Origin: Archegozetes longisetosus
Taxonomy: Eukaryota > Arthropoda > Arachnida > Sarcoptiformes > Trhypochthoniidae
Reading direction: 5' to 3'
NCBI GenBank assembly: GCA_018873245.2
Contig: JAEMBT020000004.1
Coordinates: 9,068,652 to 9,132,651, forward strand
Length of the DNA stretch: 64,000 bases
Made by a program: the position numbers and the translations under genes. Shown here piece after piece: positions 1 to 12,427 of the stretch (its first letter is position 1; each line of letters begins with the position of its first letter). A model generated the notes under the pieces. That model was not told the DNA's origin, did no database searches, and was given only the letters and a program-made list of their open reading frames with translations.

Positions 1-615
1 AAGCACAGTCTTTTTATCTTCTCAACTGAGGTAAAGCAGTTAAAAATATTTTGATATTTTAATCAGAGGTCGAATGAATTACTCATCGATTCAAAATTAG
101 ATACATTGAAACGAACATTTAATAGTCAAATTGAATGTAATAGAATTAGAGCTTAAAAATGAATTAGAAATTCAATACTTTGTAACATGTCTATATACGA
201 ATGCAAGTTCGGAACTTTAGAAAATTTTATCCTTAGCTTAAAAAAGTATTTCAAAGTTGAAAGGTAAAAGCGGAAGTAAAATATATATAGTTAACGAAAT
301 AACTATCTTTACCTAGTTAAACTCGAATTTCTTTCGACTGGGTTAATCGATTTGAAATCGGTTTTAGGTATTTTGTAGCAGGACAATTGGAGATTTTTTA
401 TAAGTACATATAAAGTATTTTATTTAATAAAGTAACATAGTAAATTACTATTTAATTAAAAAAATTGGATTTTAAGGAATTTTTTCGCAAAAAAAAATTT
501 TTGTTAATTAGAAAATCTTACAATAGCATTATTGATTGACCCCGCAATAATCGGTGTTTTAAAATTTGTTCACAAATTTGAAATTTTGATCGATTTTTAA
601 TTGAATTGAATTAAA

Positions 616-860
616 ATGGTATTCAGTGTCGTCGAATGCGAACTCAAATTTCATCAATTTATTAAGATGAGAGCCAAAAATGAGCCGAAATCGACAATAA
701 TGAGAAAAAATGGTAAATTTTAAAAATGGTTTTGTGTTCGATTACAATTTTTCTGTTAGGCATCAGTAAACCCACTTATTATGAGTGGTGTTGGATTGAC
801 GACGAAGAGAAGGTGTTCATCACTTCCGCTCGCTCTGGAGGTCCGCATAAGACCACATAA
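616..860 (+). pseudogene. Tc1-like transposase N-terminal fragment, two exons
   Basis: Exon 1 is 616-712 and exon 2 is 760-860, split by a 47-bp GT-AG intron (713-759). The spliced reading gives an N-terminal helix-turn-helix-like segment with YYEWCW in the middle and RSGGPHKTT near the end, resembling the RSGRPRKTT linker of Tc1 transposases, then stops at TAA. A related pair of exons with the same intron phase and position lies on the minus strand at 55,465-55,782 (MVLSVEECE and YYEWCR there, MVFSVVECE and YYEWCW here). The catalytic domain is missing. The intron is inferred from reading-frame continuity and the matching second copy. Confidence 0.55.
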
Positions 861-895
861 ATTGGTTCGGGTGATAGGGGCCGGTTCTTGGTGTG

Positions 896-914
896 GAGAG
901 AGAGAGAGAGAGAG
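896..914. repeat. (GA)n microsatellite
   Basis: A run of alternating G and A within the Tc1-like relic. The related copy near 57,830 has only a short GAGAGAG, so the run has expanded here. Confidence 0.85.
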
Positions 915-999
915 GAATTGAGCAATCTCTATTTTATATAAACAATCTTCGAATATGAGTATTTTTATGAACTAACAAGCCATAACTTGATGATTGTAT

Positions 1000-2640
1000 G
1001 ACTCCAAGATTCTTATTATAGAATAAAATTTATTCTGCAGATGCAAAGACAATACAACATTGTGTACGCCTTATTTACAATCAATCACGATAATTATAAT
1101 ATAAAATAAAATACAAATAATTATATTTTAAGTATTTACAACTATAATATTAATATTACAATATAATTATGAAAATAATTGCGCATAGATATGTTCTTTA
1201 CATTTATTGGTAAAAACGGTATGCTTTTTTTCATTGCGAATGTCTTTAGGTAATGAATTTTAAAAATTCATTGAATTGTAAATGAAGTTCCTGTTCAAAA
1301 TTTTATCTGTACGAATGGCTTTTCTATTAGTAAACCATTTCTAGAATTATAGACCTTACAACAATTTCTTAAATGGTCATATACGGAAAATTTATTACAT
1401 TTAAATCTATAAATAATATTTAACATTTATACTTTCCTTCGGACCTCTAAAGGTTGAAGGCTCAAAACATTTAGTCTTTCCGCAATACCTAAGATCATAG
1501 TGGTTTAATTTATGACAAATACATTTAGTTATTTTTCGTTGTATTAATTCGATTTTTTGATTTTGTGTAACTGATAATGGTATAGTCATACTACAATATT
1601 CAATCACTGGCAATAAGTATGTTTTATGTAATGTTAATAGTATATTACCACTTACGGGGTCGCATATTCTCCTTATCATGAACCATTTTTTCATACATTT
1701 ATTAAGAGCATTATCAATTTGCAAATTAAAAGATAACCTATTATCAAAGATGATACCCAAATGCTTATGATTATTTTGAGTAATTATTGGAATGTTATTA
1801 ATGCAGTATTATGGGAAAATTGGGCTATCTTTAATGATACAAACATATGAACTGATTTAGAAGGATTTAATTTTAGGGAATTTATTTTTGATCATGCAAA
1901 TAAACTATCCAAATCCTGCTGTAGCATTTGAGAGTCTTCATGACTATAAATCACCTTTAACAATACAGTGTCGTCAGCAAATTGATATAACTTTTAATAA
2001 TTAATTACATTTTGCATATCAGAAACATAGATTATAAAATATTGTTGATGCTTTAGCCCCTTGTGGGACCCCCCCCCCTAGTAACATTCACAATATAAGA
2101 TTTGTGATCATTAAATTTGATATATGGTTTCCTATTATCTAATAAATTTTCCAGTAGTTTCAAAAATTGTCCTCTAATATTATAATTGTATAACTTATTT
2201 ATTCTATATATTATGATATTAAGTATATTATGATCTACAGAGTCAGAAGCATCTGAAAAATCTAAAAATACCATATCAATACAGTTAACGTTATTATTTT
2301 AAAATGATTCTGTAATTTCAATAATCAGATCTATAATTTGTGACTCTGGACTATAACCTGATCTGAAACCATATTATGAATTGGGAATTAGTTTATTGCG
2401 ATATATATGTGCCCCTATATTGTTGAGTAACAATGACTCAAATAATATTAAGAATTTGTTTTGCACTGATACTCCTCTATATGATGTAAATTTGTTTTTT
2501 GGTTTATTAGCTTTGAGAACGGGAGTGACTGAAGTTATTTTCATTTGATTAGGAATTTTCACATGACTAACGATTTCATTAAAAAACTTAAATAAGACTT
2601 TTGCAAAAAAGTTGCACATTTTTTATTATTTTTGTTGTGA
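1000..2640 (-). mobile_element. Non-LTR retrotransposon (LINE) relic with reverse transcriptase
   Basis: Three minus-strand blocks in different frames spell the reverse transcriptase of a Jockey/CR1-like LINE in order. At 2,619-2,374 there is an N-terminal palm piece ending in the YRGVSVQNK region (YRPIS-like). At 2,274-2,053 lies VFLDFSDASDSVDH, the DFxxAFDxVxH motif, running to the GGP of the QG turn. Near 1,985 is FADDTVLL, the catalytic FADD box. At 1,760-1,407 follow GIIFDNRLSF and LPVIEYC, typical of the thumb. Frameshifts and stops make it dead. The 3' end, around 1,000-1,050, resembles the 3' end of the LINE at 25,440, so both belong to one family. No endonuclease domain was seen. Confidence 0.8.
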
Positions 2641-2979
2641 CCTCTAATGGACTATCCGCTTTATTTATATTTAATTTTATATTTCCCTAAGTACATCGGA
2701 AATATTAAATTGCGGTTCATCTAATATATATTCGTAAACAGTACCATAATCTATAAATTGTATATCACTTTTTGGATTGTATTTTAAAATAAATGGTTTT
2801 GAGAACTCATCACAAATTTTACTATTTTCGAGAAAAACTTCATTCTGATCATATTATGATATTATGATATTATATGACAACACGAAAGAGATTTTCGTCA
2901 GTGTCTCCCAGTTATTATATGTCTAAAATTATTTCAAGCGATTAATCTTATACATTTCTTAATTGAAATAAACTCCGTA

Positions 2980-5513
2980 TTAGAGTCGAACCCGAAATTC
3001 GAGTGCTAGTCTTAAACTGTAGTCAAGTTTAACCAAATCACAGCTTAAGTCCCAAAGTTTTCTAGATCTCAAATCATCGGTTGCATTACTAGTCATGTAA
3101 TCAATTCGATGACAATTACTGAAGAATAGAATTTCATTTGATATAAAAGAATTTCTAAAAGCTCAAAATTATTCAAATTTTTTCACCTACAATAATGACT
3201 GAATCTGTATCCAATCTATCTTCAAGTATACAACAAAGAGTTGCTTGCGATCCTAATTCAGCATCAATTGGATTTAAAATCAAACAAGTAAGCTTAAATT
3301 TAAATGATTCTAAATCTTGATGTCGAACTAACTCTGTCTTAATGATTCCAGGATGTAAACAATAAACATTGATATTGGTTTTTGATAGCCTTCGAGACAG
3401 TTCACGAGTGAATAGTATTTGTGCAAGTTTACTTCGGGCATAACTTTGTAGAGGATCATAATTATTATCGTAATTAATATCATTGAAGTCAATTTTGCCG
3501 ATGTGATGAAGAAGTGCTGAAACGTTTATGATTCTGGCGTTTGATGACTTCTTCATATGATTTATTAATAGTGTCGTTAATAAGAAGTGACCTAAACATT
3601 TGGATGTACTGTATATTAACTTTAATCGTAATATAATTTGAATTTCATATTTAAGGAGATGTTTGAATAAAAAGGTGGAACAATTTTCTTATTAAAATGT
3701 GATAAATTTCACTATATTTAAAGTCAACGATACTATATTTGTTATTATTATTATTATTATTATTCTAATAGTGAATTAATTAAATGCTAAATAATTATTG
3801 TGCAAATCGTGTCAAATATCTAAGAAACTCAAATGGTTTGGTTCTGATTGTGTGAAACTTTATTACAATTATATTTCAAGCCAGAGATAAGTTGCTTTGA
3901 GAATATAAAATTGAATAAATTAAGGCAATAAGTTATAAAAATGCACATTTGTATTCATAATTACACAAGTATTGAACAATAACTTTTGAATGAATGTCAT
4001 TTTGTGTTATTAAAAACACAATAAATTCAGTTATAACTTTTACGATAATGCTCTTTAATTTCAAAATTTCATCAAAAGTTATTTTTGTTTTTATACCTAA
4101 ATAATTGGTTGCGAATTGCATCTCAAATCCGTCTTCAGTAGTCAACTTTGGACACATCATAACTCCTGCATTATTGATAAGAATATCTATTTTTGACTCT
4201 TGTTCACAAACTTCTTTAGCGAATTGTCGAATTGATGTCAATGAAGATAAATCCAATTTGATAACCTTGAAATTTGAATTTTCATTTTCTTGTTTCATAT
4301 GATCGACAGCTTCGTTAGCCTTTTCTACATCACGACACGCTAATATTACCTAAAATAAGTTTCAATGTAAGAAATTTTGAATAAAACTAATCTTTACAGA
4401 TCATTTGTTAAGAAATATCCTAGAAATTTATTATTTTATAGCATTGAATGTGTTTTAAACTAGCTGAAAATGTACTTCTTGAAACAGAATTGGTTTTGTA
4501 TCCATATTTTGTATCTTTAAGAGCTAATAAGTTTCAGAAATTAGATCATGTAAACTTTAAATAAGTCGAGAACAAGTCAAAACTATGTTCCAATTGAATA
4601 CTTACTAGGTCGGACTAAAATTTGTTGGACTCTTATATCTTAGCCTTATATATGGAAACTTAGTTTATAAAATTTCAGATTATCAGATTTTTTGTTCAAA
4701 ATGACTTGAAGTTTCTCCTTATTAGCAATATTATTGCCATTCATTGAGTAATTTGACTGAATTAGAGTACATTTTGATGGGCAAGTACGTAGGAATCAAT
4801 AGTAATATGCCATAGGAAATTACTTTTGAGTGGTCGTAACTTGTAAGTGTCTAGCGGTCAGCCTTTTATATGCCTTTTCGAACTTCATATGATAAGTAAT
4901 TTATGCCGTAAAAAATATTTGAAATCGGTTATTACATAGTCCCGAACTCCCTCTTAAGTTTGATATTATCTCAAGAACGAAGCGATTTTTTATAACAAAT
5001 TTGAATGACACATTTAGGCATGCTTTCATTAGTTCAACGCATCTGAACGTGCAATATATTAAGCAGTATACTAAGATATAGTGCAAAGGCATTGATGATG
5101 CCTATGGGCCCTGTTTTTACTGATGCCTAGGATTTTAGTTTACTTTTATTTACTTAAACAGAACGAGAGCCAAAAACTATATTTCGGCTGAATATAATGT
5201 ACTTAATAATATCAAAGTATTTATTATCACAAAGTATTGAAAATTTTAAATGATATCTAATACGAGAAACACTATTTTTATAATTTTAGTAATTAAGACG
5301 AACCTTAGCGCCTCGTTTAGCTAGATCTTTTGCTGTTTGTTTGCCAATACCACTATTAGCACCAGTTATTATGACTACTTTTCCATCGAGTCTTTTATCA
5401 CTTCTATACCTCTTCGGTCCAAATCGTGTGAATTTCAAATCATTAGAGAGGTATCCGACCAGAATTCCGATGTAAGTGAGTGGCTTACAATAAATTTTTT
5501 TAAAACTAGTCAT
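2980..5513 (-). pseudogene. Short-chain dehydrogenase/reductase, left copy, frameshifted
   Basis: Retinol-dehydrogenase-like SDR, minus strand. Exons are 5,513-5,304, 4,349-4,097, 3,591-3,187 and 3,118-2,980. The family reduces or oxidises small carbonyl or alcohol substrates with NAD(P). The fold is complete up to exon 3: TGANSGIG (residues 50-57), NNAG (129-132), NVSALLHH with Ser179, and YARSK with Tyr205 and Lys209. Exon 3 is one base shorter than in the mirror copy (405 versus 406 nt): TTCAGTC replaces the right copy's ATCGGGTC. The frame then shifts before the last exon and stops after about eight wrong residues (about 297 aa instead of 333). In the unshifted frame exon 4 would still read through conserved residues to 2,980. 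A sequencing error cannot be excluded. Confidence 0.8.
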
Positions 5514-5756
5514 TTTGACTGAAATTTATTTTTTAATATAATATAATATAATATCAGAAGTACATCTCACAATAAAACGATTGCGTTAAATGATATTTTT
5601 GTTTAGTGATCACTTAATTTAAATACTCTGAATACAACACCTGTTCTGATGAATTACAAAGATATTTCCATGGATAGATACCAACCTTTTGATGCACTAC
5701 AAGATATATTCTTTAATATTATGCATCGATTAGTAATACTAATGAGCATAGTTAAT

Positions 5757-6380
5757 GACAAATTAAGTTTTCAGATATGAGTAAATGATTCCAGTTATGA
5801 TTAAAATAGCAAAAGATTTAACTGCTTTATCTTAAAAGGCAAGATTCGCACCACAAAGATTCCGATATAGAAAAAAATTTTACCGTATAAATGGCATATT
5901 ATATCATGTTCATGTACATAAATGATATTCCAAAAATGCTGACCGCTATTCGCCCAAAAGTTATGATCATTTAAAATTCTGATTAACTTATATTAAAATA
6001 ATAGCGAGAGATACATCAGACTTGTCGGCATTGTAGTAGACCTGTTAATGTTACTTAAGATTTTAAAGTTCACATGATGTATGTGAAAAGTTCAATAGTT
6101 AATTTATAGCAAAGAATTTGCAGAAAAATTCACTCATTTAACCTCTATTGACTGTTAAATTTTTAAATGATCGTAACTTTTGGACGAATAGCGGTCATAA
6201 TTTTTTGAATATCAGTTTTGAACATGATATGACATGCCATTTATACGGTAGAAGTTTTTCGATATCAGAATCTTTGTGGTGAGACTCTTGCCTTTTAAGA
6301 TAAAGCAGTTAAACCTTTGTTTTTAGATATCTTAACCACAAGTGAAATCATTAACTCATATCTGAAAACTTAATTTATCA
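5757..6380. mobile_element. Foldback (MITE-like) element in palindrome 1, left arm
   Basis: About 5,757-5,965 and 6,165-6,380 are imperfect reverse complements around a roughly 200-bp loop. Both arms contain an ACTGCTTTATCTTAAAAGGC motif and a CGCTATTCG motif. It is a palindrome nested inside an arm of the larger palindrome and mirrored at 11,566-12,189. No coding capacity or clear target duplication was seen. Confidence 0.75.
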
Positions 6381-6389
6381 AAAGTAACT

Positions 6390-7375
6390 TTTACTAATTT
6401 AATGTCATTTTACAAAAAAATTGTGTTTAGAAATGGAAATCAAGTTATCTCAAACATATGGTGTGTTGTAAGCAGTAGTGACTTATAGATTAATGAGAAA
6501 AACGCATCTAAAATAACACAACTTTGAAATACACTTAAATTATCCATTTTAAACAAAAAATTATTTAATATCAAATTATTATTAAAACTTTAAGCAAATT
6601 AGTGGAACAACATCATTGTTACGCATTCATTCAACTAAATCTGTTTCGTCAGCAAAATCAAAAAAGTTAAAGTTTTAATTCAAAAGTTTGTAAACAATTG
6701 ACTCTCAATTTATATTAGTATTGCATAAATGAGAGATAAGTTCAAAATGACTCTTAAAATCAAGACTACCTTATCGATTTAATTATATTTTCCTCATTGA
6801 AACATATTACGAAAATTTATCTGAATGTAGAATAGGATCTAAAAATTCATTTAGTGCAATAGTCCGAAAAACTTTATATTTCGAGATAAGTCGTTACTGA
6901 ATTCAATTCATCATATGCTCAAAATGTCAAAAGCAGTTGAATTTGTTAGTCTATTTTTACCAAATTTATCACCCAATTTTCCTCTAGCCCAATCACGAGT
7001 ATTAGTTGACAAATAAGCTTTATAAACAAAACTCTTTCTATTATAGGAAAGACTATTTCTAATAATACGTTGTTTTTATCTCAAAAATTATGATTGTGTC
7101 TACATTTTTGTTTCAAATTTTATTAAAAACTTGTATCTGATCGATGGATAATTGTTTAAAGAAATATTGAATTGTATTAAAAAAAAATATATAAGAAAGA
7201 TTGTTTTGTTTCATCTTGAATAATTTGTATACTCATTGTTTATTTACTTAGCTTATACTGCCCGGATTTTTTAAAGTTTACTCAGTTAATTCTGTTGTCT
7301 TTAACAAGATGTTGTCAATCGTGTAGAGAGTTCTGTACAAGACCTCTATACTCAAGACCTTTTTTTTATAAAAGC
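6390..7375. other. Intergenic stretch of palindrome 1 arm
   Basis: No gene or element was recognised. It is very AT-rich and is mirrored at about 10,570-11,555 with nearly no differences. Confidence 0.6.
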
Positions 7376-7379
7376 GCAT

Positions 7380-8040
7380 AGTGCAAAGGCATTGATGATG
7401 CCTAGGATTTTAGTTTATATTTATTTACTTAAAACAGAACGAGACCCAAAAACTATATTTCGGTTAAATATAATATACTTAATAATATCAAAGTGTTTAT
7501 TATTACAAAGTATTTAAAATTTTAAATGATATCTAATACGATAAACACTATTTTTATAATTTTAGTAATTAAGACAAACTTTAGCGCCTCGTTTAGCTAG
7601 ATCTTTTGCTGTTTGTTTGCTAATACCATTATTAGCACCAGTTATTATGACCACTTTTCCATTGATTCTTTTATCACGTTTTATCCTTATCGGTCCAATT
7701 CGCGTGAATTTCAAAGGACTAGAGAAATATTCGATCAAAATTCCGATATAAATGAGTAATTTGTAATAAAGTTTTTAAAATTAATCATTTTTTAAAAATC
7801 TATTACCAGAAGTATATCTCACAAAATAATTGCGTTAAATGATAATTCTCTAAAGTGAATACTAATTTTTCTGTACTGAATGTAACGTCTGTTCTGATAA
7901 GGTACAAAAGTATTTCCAAGGATAGATATCAATTTTTTATGCACTGTAAGACATGTCTCTGTTTTTTAGGGTTTCCTCAAATTTAAGGAACAACCTTTTC
8001 TTAACATGATCCATCGATTAGTTATATATAATGCACATAA
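7380..8040. repeat. Direct duplicate of the SDR 5' region (5,085-5,770)
   Basis: This segment repeats, in the same orientation and with moderate divergence, the sequence from the SDR intron-1 start through exon 1 and its upstream region. It straddles the inner boundary of the palindrome arm: the first 160 bp are mirrored in the right arm, while the rest lies in the unique spacer. Confidence 0.8.
7580..7788 (-). pseudogene. Orphan, decayed copy of SDR exon 1
   Basis: The sequence matches exon 1 of the flanking SDR genes from its ATG to the GCTAAA|GTTTG splice donor but carries a small deletion after the start and several stops. The nucleotide-binding motif TGANSGIG is changed to TGANNGIS. No further exons follow. 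It sits in the palindrome spacer as a third, dead exon-1 copy. Confidence 0.8.
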
Positions 8041-8600
8041 TTTGGAGCAGAATCCTGTTGAGCAACATCGATTTTCAGTTAAATACACATCTAATCACTT
8101 AATCACTCAAATAGTTTTTAAAACAAATTTTTATTTTGAAGATATACTAATTCAATTTTGTGTTTGGGTTAGAATTAAATTTTTTGAAACGGACTTAGAA
8201 AAGTTTTAGAAAATATGACTCAAAGAGTTAGACTCTGTCTAGAACATAATGGTCAACAACTGCAACATATCTGATAATTAATTCTAAATTTATTTTCCAT
8301 TCTAATGCTACGTTTTTAAGATTACAATTGATTAATAAAAATCTATTTTGAAACACTAAAATTTCAGTCAATGAGTAAACGATTTGACTTCTGACTAACA
8401 AGTAGGTTTCCCAACGTTGAGATGCCGATTTTGATGAAACTTACTGAGAATAATCTTTATGAAAAGTGTATCAAAAATATCGGTTCAGTTTCTGCTGAGC
8501 AGTTAATTTATACCTTATATTCAATTTTTGAAATTTTAATTCAATTGAGTAACTCATTACAATAATGGTGTTCAGTGCAATAGTGGGTGAAGCAAAATGA
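8040..8600. other. Palindrome 1 spacer, left part
   Basis: Nothing coding was recognised. A short stretch near 8,560 (ATGGTGTTCAGTG) resembles the start of the Tc1-like fragments at 616 and 55,782 and may be a trace of the same family. Confidence 0.35.
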
Positions 8601-8619
8601 TCTTCTACACTAACTACAT

Positions 8620-9773
8620 TAGATAAACACACCTGAGCATTGACTATTGTTTTCGAAACAAACTGAATCGGCAAATTTAAAACAAACTTTGGATACATTA
8701 TCAAAGCGGTCAGGACTTTTGGTTAAATATCCGGCTTTAAACCAAGCATATCTTGTCATGGGTCGAAAACGCGGAGAAGAAAGTTGATTATGAATAAGTG
8801 AATGTAACTCAATAGTGTTATTACGCTGTTTGAGATTCAGATCAATATCATCCAATAATACACACTCAAAAAATTTTCTTGCCATAATTAACTGAAGATG
8901 AAGAGAAATAACTGTAGATAACACTTCTTTTTGCCCTTTTTGAGCCAGAGTTCTACCAGAGTACATTTCATAATTAAACCCAGACTGATTTGTGTTGAAT
9001 ATTTGATTTGGGCTATAGTCGCTGAACGCAATCAGAGTAGAATCCACAAACAATTGAGCTTTTGCTGCAATATGTTCACTCTCTTGCTTGTATCTTGATT
9101 TTACAAATTTCGTTATTTTACGAGAGCAAACTCTGTTAGCTGACTTGAATTTCCAAATCCATTTCTTGGAGGCTGTAAAATCAAAGTTTAGCTCCCTTGC
9201 CTTTTTTCTAGCCCATCTTTGCAGGTCATGATCGTGAATTGGTAGTAATTTATCGACCGCCTTCTCAAACTCATTTAAAGTGTTTCCAAATCTTTTGAAG
9301 TTTATCGTACCTGCTTCCATGTTTCTCAATTTGTTCTTCCCAATTATAGAATTGAGTCTCACTATTTACATAACGATATCTGCTTTTAACTGATGTTAAA
9401 ACTCTTTTCTTTCCTCCTTCGTTCCGCCAATACTTGATTACATTTATTTTGTCATCAGTTCAAATTATTTTACCTGATTTGTCTAATTCATCCTCATTAT
9501 CGTGTTCATAAGCTATAAATAATTTTCAGGCTCAATCTCGTCAAAAGTAAGCGTTTCTTCACTTTCGAATCCAAAATTAGGACTTGCCAAACATAACTCA
9601 ATGATGCCTGAAAGTAATGAAATTTATGTGATGAATTGTAGTCAAACAAACTCACCAATTAAATGATTTGCTAAATCAATTTCTTTTCCATTTAGAAGAA
9701 ATGCTTCCACTTATTTGTAAGATATAGTTTCATCTAAGTATTTCGCGACAGTTGATGGATTAAGTTTGGCCAT
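8620..9773 (-). pseudogene. pogo/Tigger-type (CENP-B HTH) transposase relic
   Basis: The main open stretch is 9,362-8,619 (247 codons). It contains a CENP-B-type helix-turn-helix (LQRWARKKARELNFDF followed by WIWKFKSANRV) and the start of the DDE domain (IFNTNQSGFNYEM, where the family usually has NTDQS, so the first catalytic Asp is Asn here). It then jumps to what is normally the C-terminal tail (AWFKAGYLTKSPDRF). The middle of the DDE core, with the remaining acidic residues, is missing. Upstream, 9,773 back to 9,365 holds an ATG, an in-frame stop, a possible small intron and a shifted piece reading SVKSRYRYVNSETQF, which is the family's N-terminal region. It is dead as a transposase. It lies in the unique spacer between the two SDR arms. 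Confidence 0.72.
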
Positions 9774-9799
9774 TTTAGTCGAGATTTTGTACCAGAACA

Positions 9800-10400
9800 T
9801 CTTACACAAAGTAAAAGTTTACTTCAATGTATACAACACGAACTATGTAGTGTCGTTCATCTATTTCATTATGACGAACTGTTTTAGCGTCAAAGTAGTC
9901 AAAGAGTTTTAAAGTGAATTGCAATTGTTTATTTTACCGAAAACTATTAAGTTTTCAAATATTTTCAAAGCATAAAATTGGAGAATTTCAACCTTAAGCT
10001 ATGAAATCAAATTACTTTGGATGTTTGAAATCAGTCAGACCATAAATGCTTGTCCTTTTGTTTTCATAACTCATACATTAAAACTTAATCTTGTTATTTA
10101 TTTAGTCTAGTTTACATTTATTTATTTTTGAATGAATGTTTTTTCAAGAATAGTTTTCATATAAACGTTTTACATTGATAGGCTTTTAGATTGAAATATT
10201 AAATGTAAATTTAATAGCTTTATCATTTTATCCTCGTTCAGTAAATTTTATTGTTAATTTATTAAAATATTTTTCATCGGAATAAATGATAAATAAACTG
10301 TATGAAGCTTAAAATATCTGATGTCAAAAAAGTATACCATTGTTTACTCAGTTTGTAGTATTAGTATACGACTTTATATTAGTTTGCTGTAAAAACGACA
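9800..10400. other. Palindrome 1 spacer, right part
   Basis: AT-rich sequence with no recognisable gene, element or mirrored copy. Confidence 0.5.
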
Positions 10401-11565
10401 CACTATATTAGATATCATTTAAAATTTTAAATACTTTGTAATAATAAACACTTTGATATTATTAAGTATATTATATTTAACCGAAATATAGTTTTTGGGT
10501 CTCGTTCTGTTTTAAGTAAATAAATATAAACTAAAATCCTAGGCATCATCAATGCCTTTGCACTATGCGCTTTTATAAAAAAAAGGTCTTGAGTATAGAG
10601 GTCTTGTACAGAACTCTCTACACGATTGACAACATCTTGTTAAAGACAACAGAATTAACTGAGTAAACTTTAAAAAATCCGGGCAGTATAAGCTAAGTAA
10701 ATAAACAATGAGTATACAAATTATTCAAGATGAAACAAAACAATCTTTCTTATATATTTTTTTAATACAATTCAATATTTCTTTAAACAATTATCCATCG
10801 ATCAGATACAAGTTTTTAATAAAATTTGAAACAAAAATGTAGACACAATCATAATTTTTGAGATAAAAACAACGTATTATTAGAAATAGTCTTTCCTATA
10901 ATAGAAAGAGTTTTGTTTATAAAGCTTATTTGTCAACTAATACTCGTGATTGGGCTAGAGGAAAATTGGGTGATAAATTTGGTAAAAATAGACTAACAAA
11001 TTCAACTGCTTTTGACATTTTGAGCATATGATGAATTGAATTCAGTAACGACTTATCTCGAAATATAAAGTTTTTCGGACTATTGCACTAAATGAATTTT
11101 TAGATCCTATTCTACATTCAGATAAATTTTCGTAATATGTTTCAATGAGGAAAATATAATTAAATCGATAAGGTAGTCTTGATTTTAAGAGTCATTTTGA
11201 ACTTATCTCTCATTTATGCAATACTAATATAAATTGAGAGTCAATTGTTTACAAACTTTTGAATTAAAACTTTAACTTTTTTGATTTTGCTGACGAAACA
11301 GATTTAGTTGAATGAATGCGTAACAATGATGTTGTTCCACTAATTTGCTTAAAGTTTTAATAATAATTTGATATTAAATAATTTTTTGTTTAAAATGGAT
11401 AATTTAAGTGTATTTCAAAGTTGTGTTATTTTAGATGCGTTTTTCTCATTAATCTATAAGTCACTACTGCTTACAACACACCATATGTTTGAGATAACTT
11501 GATTTCCATTTCTAAACACAATTTTTTTGTAAAATGACATTAAATTAGTAAAAGTTACTTTTGAT

Positions 11566-12189
11566 AAATTAAGTTTTCAGATATGAGTTAATGATTTCAC
11601 TTGTGGTTAAGATATCTAAAAACAAAGGTTTAACTGCTTTATCTTAAAAGGCAAGAGTCTCACCACAAAGATTCTGATATCGAAAAACTTCTACCGTATA
11701 AATGGCATGTCATATCATGTTCAAAACTGATATTCAAAAAATTATGACCGCTATTCGTCCAAAAGTTACGATCATTTAAAAATTTAACAGTCAATAGAGG
11801 TTAAATGAGTGAATTTTTCTGCAAATTCTTTGCTATAAATTAACTATTGAACTTTTCACATACATCATGTGAACTTTAAAATCTTAAGTAACATTAACAG
11901 GTCTACTACAATGCCGACAAGTCTGATGTATCTCTCGCTATTATTTTAATATAAGTTAATCAGAATTTTAAATGATCATAACTTTTGGGCGAATAGCGGT
12001 CAGCATTTTTGGAATATCATTTATGTACATGAACATGATATAATATGCCATTTATACGGTAAAATTTTTTCTATATCGGAATCTTTGTGGTGCGAATCTT
12101 GCCTTTTAAGATAAAGCAGTTAAATCTTTTGCTATTTTAATCATAACTGGAATCATTTACTCATATCTGAAAACTTAATTTGTCATTAA
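11566..12189. mobile_element. Foldback element in palindrome 1, right arm
   Basis: Mirror copy of the foldback at 5,757-6,380, with the same internal inverted structure. It was therefore present before the arm duplication or was copied across afterwards. Confidence 0.72.
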
Positions 12190-12427
12190 CTATGCTCATT
12201 AGTATTACTAATCGATGCATAATATTAAAGAATATATCTTGTAGTGCATCAAAAGGTTGGTATCTATCCATGGAAATATCTTTGTAATTCATCAGAACAG
12301 GTGTTGTATTCAGAGTATTTAAATTAAGTGATCACTAAACAAAAATATCATTTAACGCAATCGTTTTATTGTGAGATGTACTTCTGATATTATATTATAT
12401 TATATTAAAAAATAAATTTCAGTCAAA

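Larger units (their letters stand above)
296..930 (+). mobile_element. Tc1-like transposon relic, 5' part
   Basis: Decayed end of a Tc1/IS630-type element. The stretch at about 300-470 recurs in the same orientation at about 56,865-57,030, where it lies beside the C-terminal end of another Tc1-like transposase. Here it lies beside an N-terminal coding part, so it behaves like a long terminal repeat shared by both element ends. About 860-930 also matches, in inverse orientation, 57,800-57,870. No intact right end or target duplication was found. Family assignment rests on the coding piece at 616-860 and on the shared repeats. Confidence 0.6.
2985..7538 (+). repeat. Palindrome 1, left arm
   Basis: This 4.55-kb arm is the reverse complement of 10,407-14,947, with mirror coordinates summing to about 17,945. 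Inner parts, including SDR exons 1-2 and most of exon 3, translate identically in both arms. The outermost roughly 250 bp (about 2,985-3,245) are visibly diverged. The inner boundary falls within an old direct duplicate of the SDR exon-1 region. The 24-bp TTA repeat near 3,740 is mirrored in the other arm. Confidence 0.93.
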
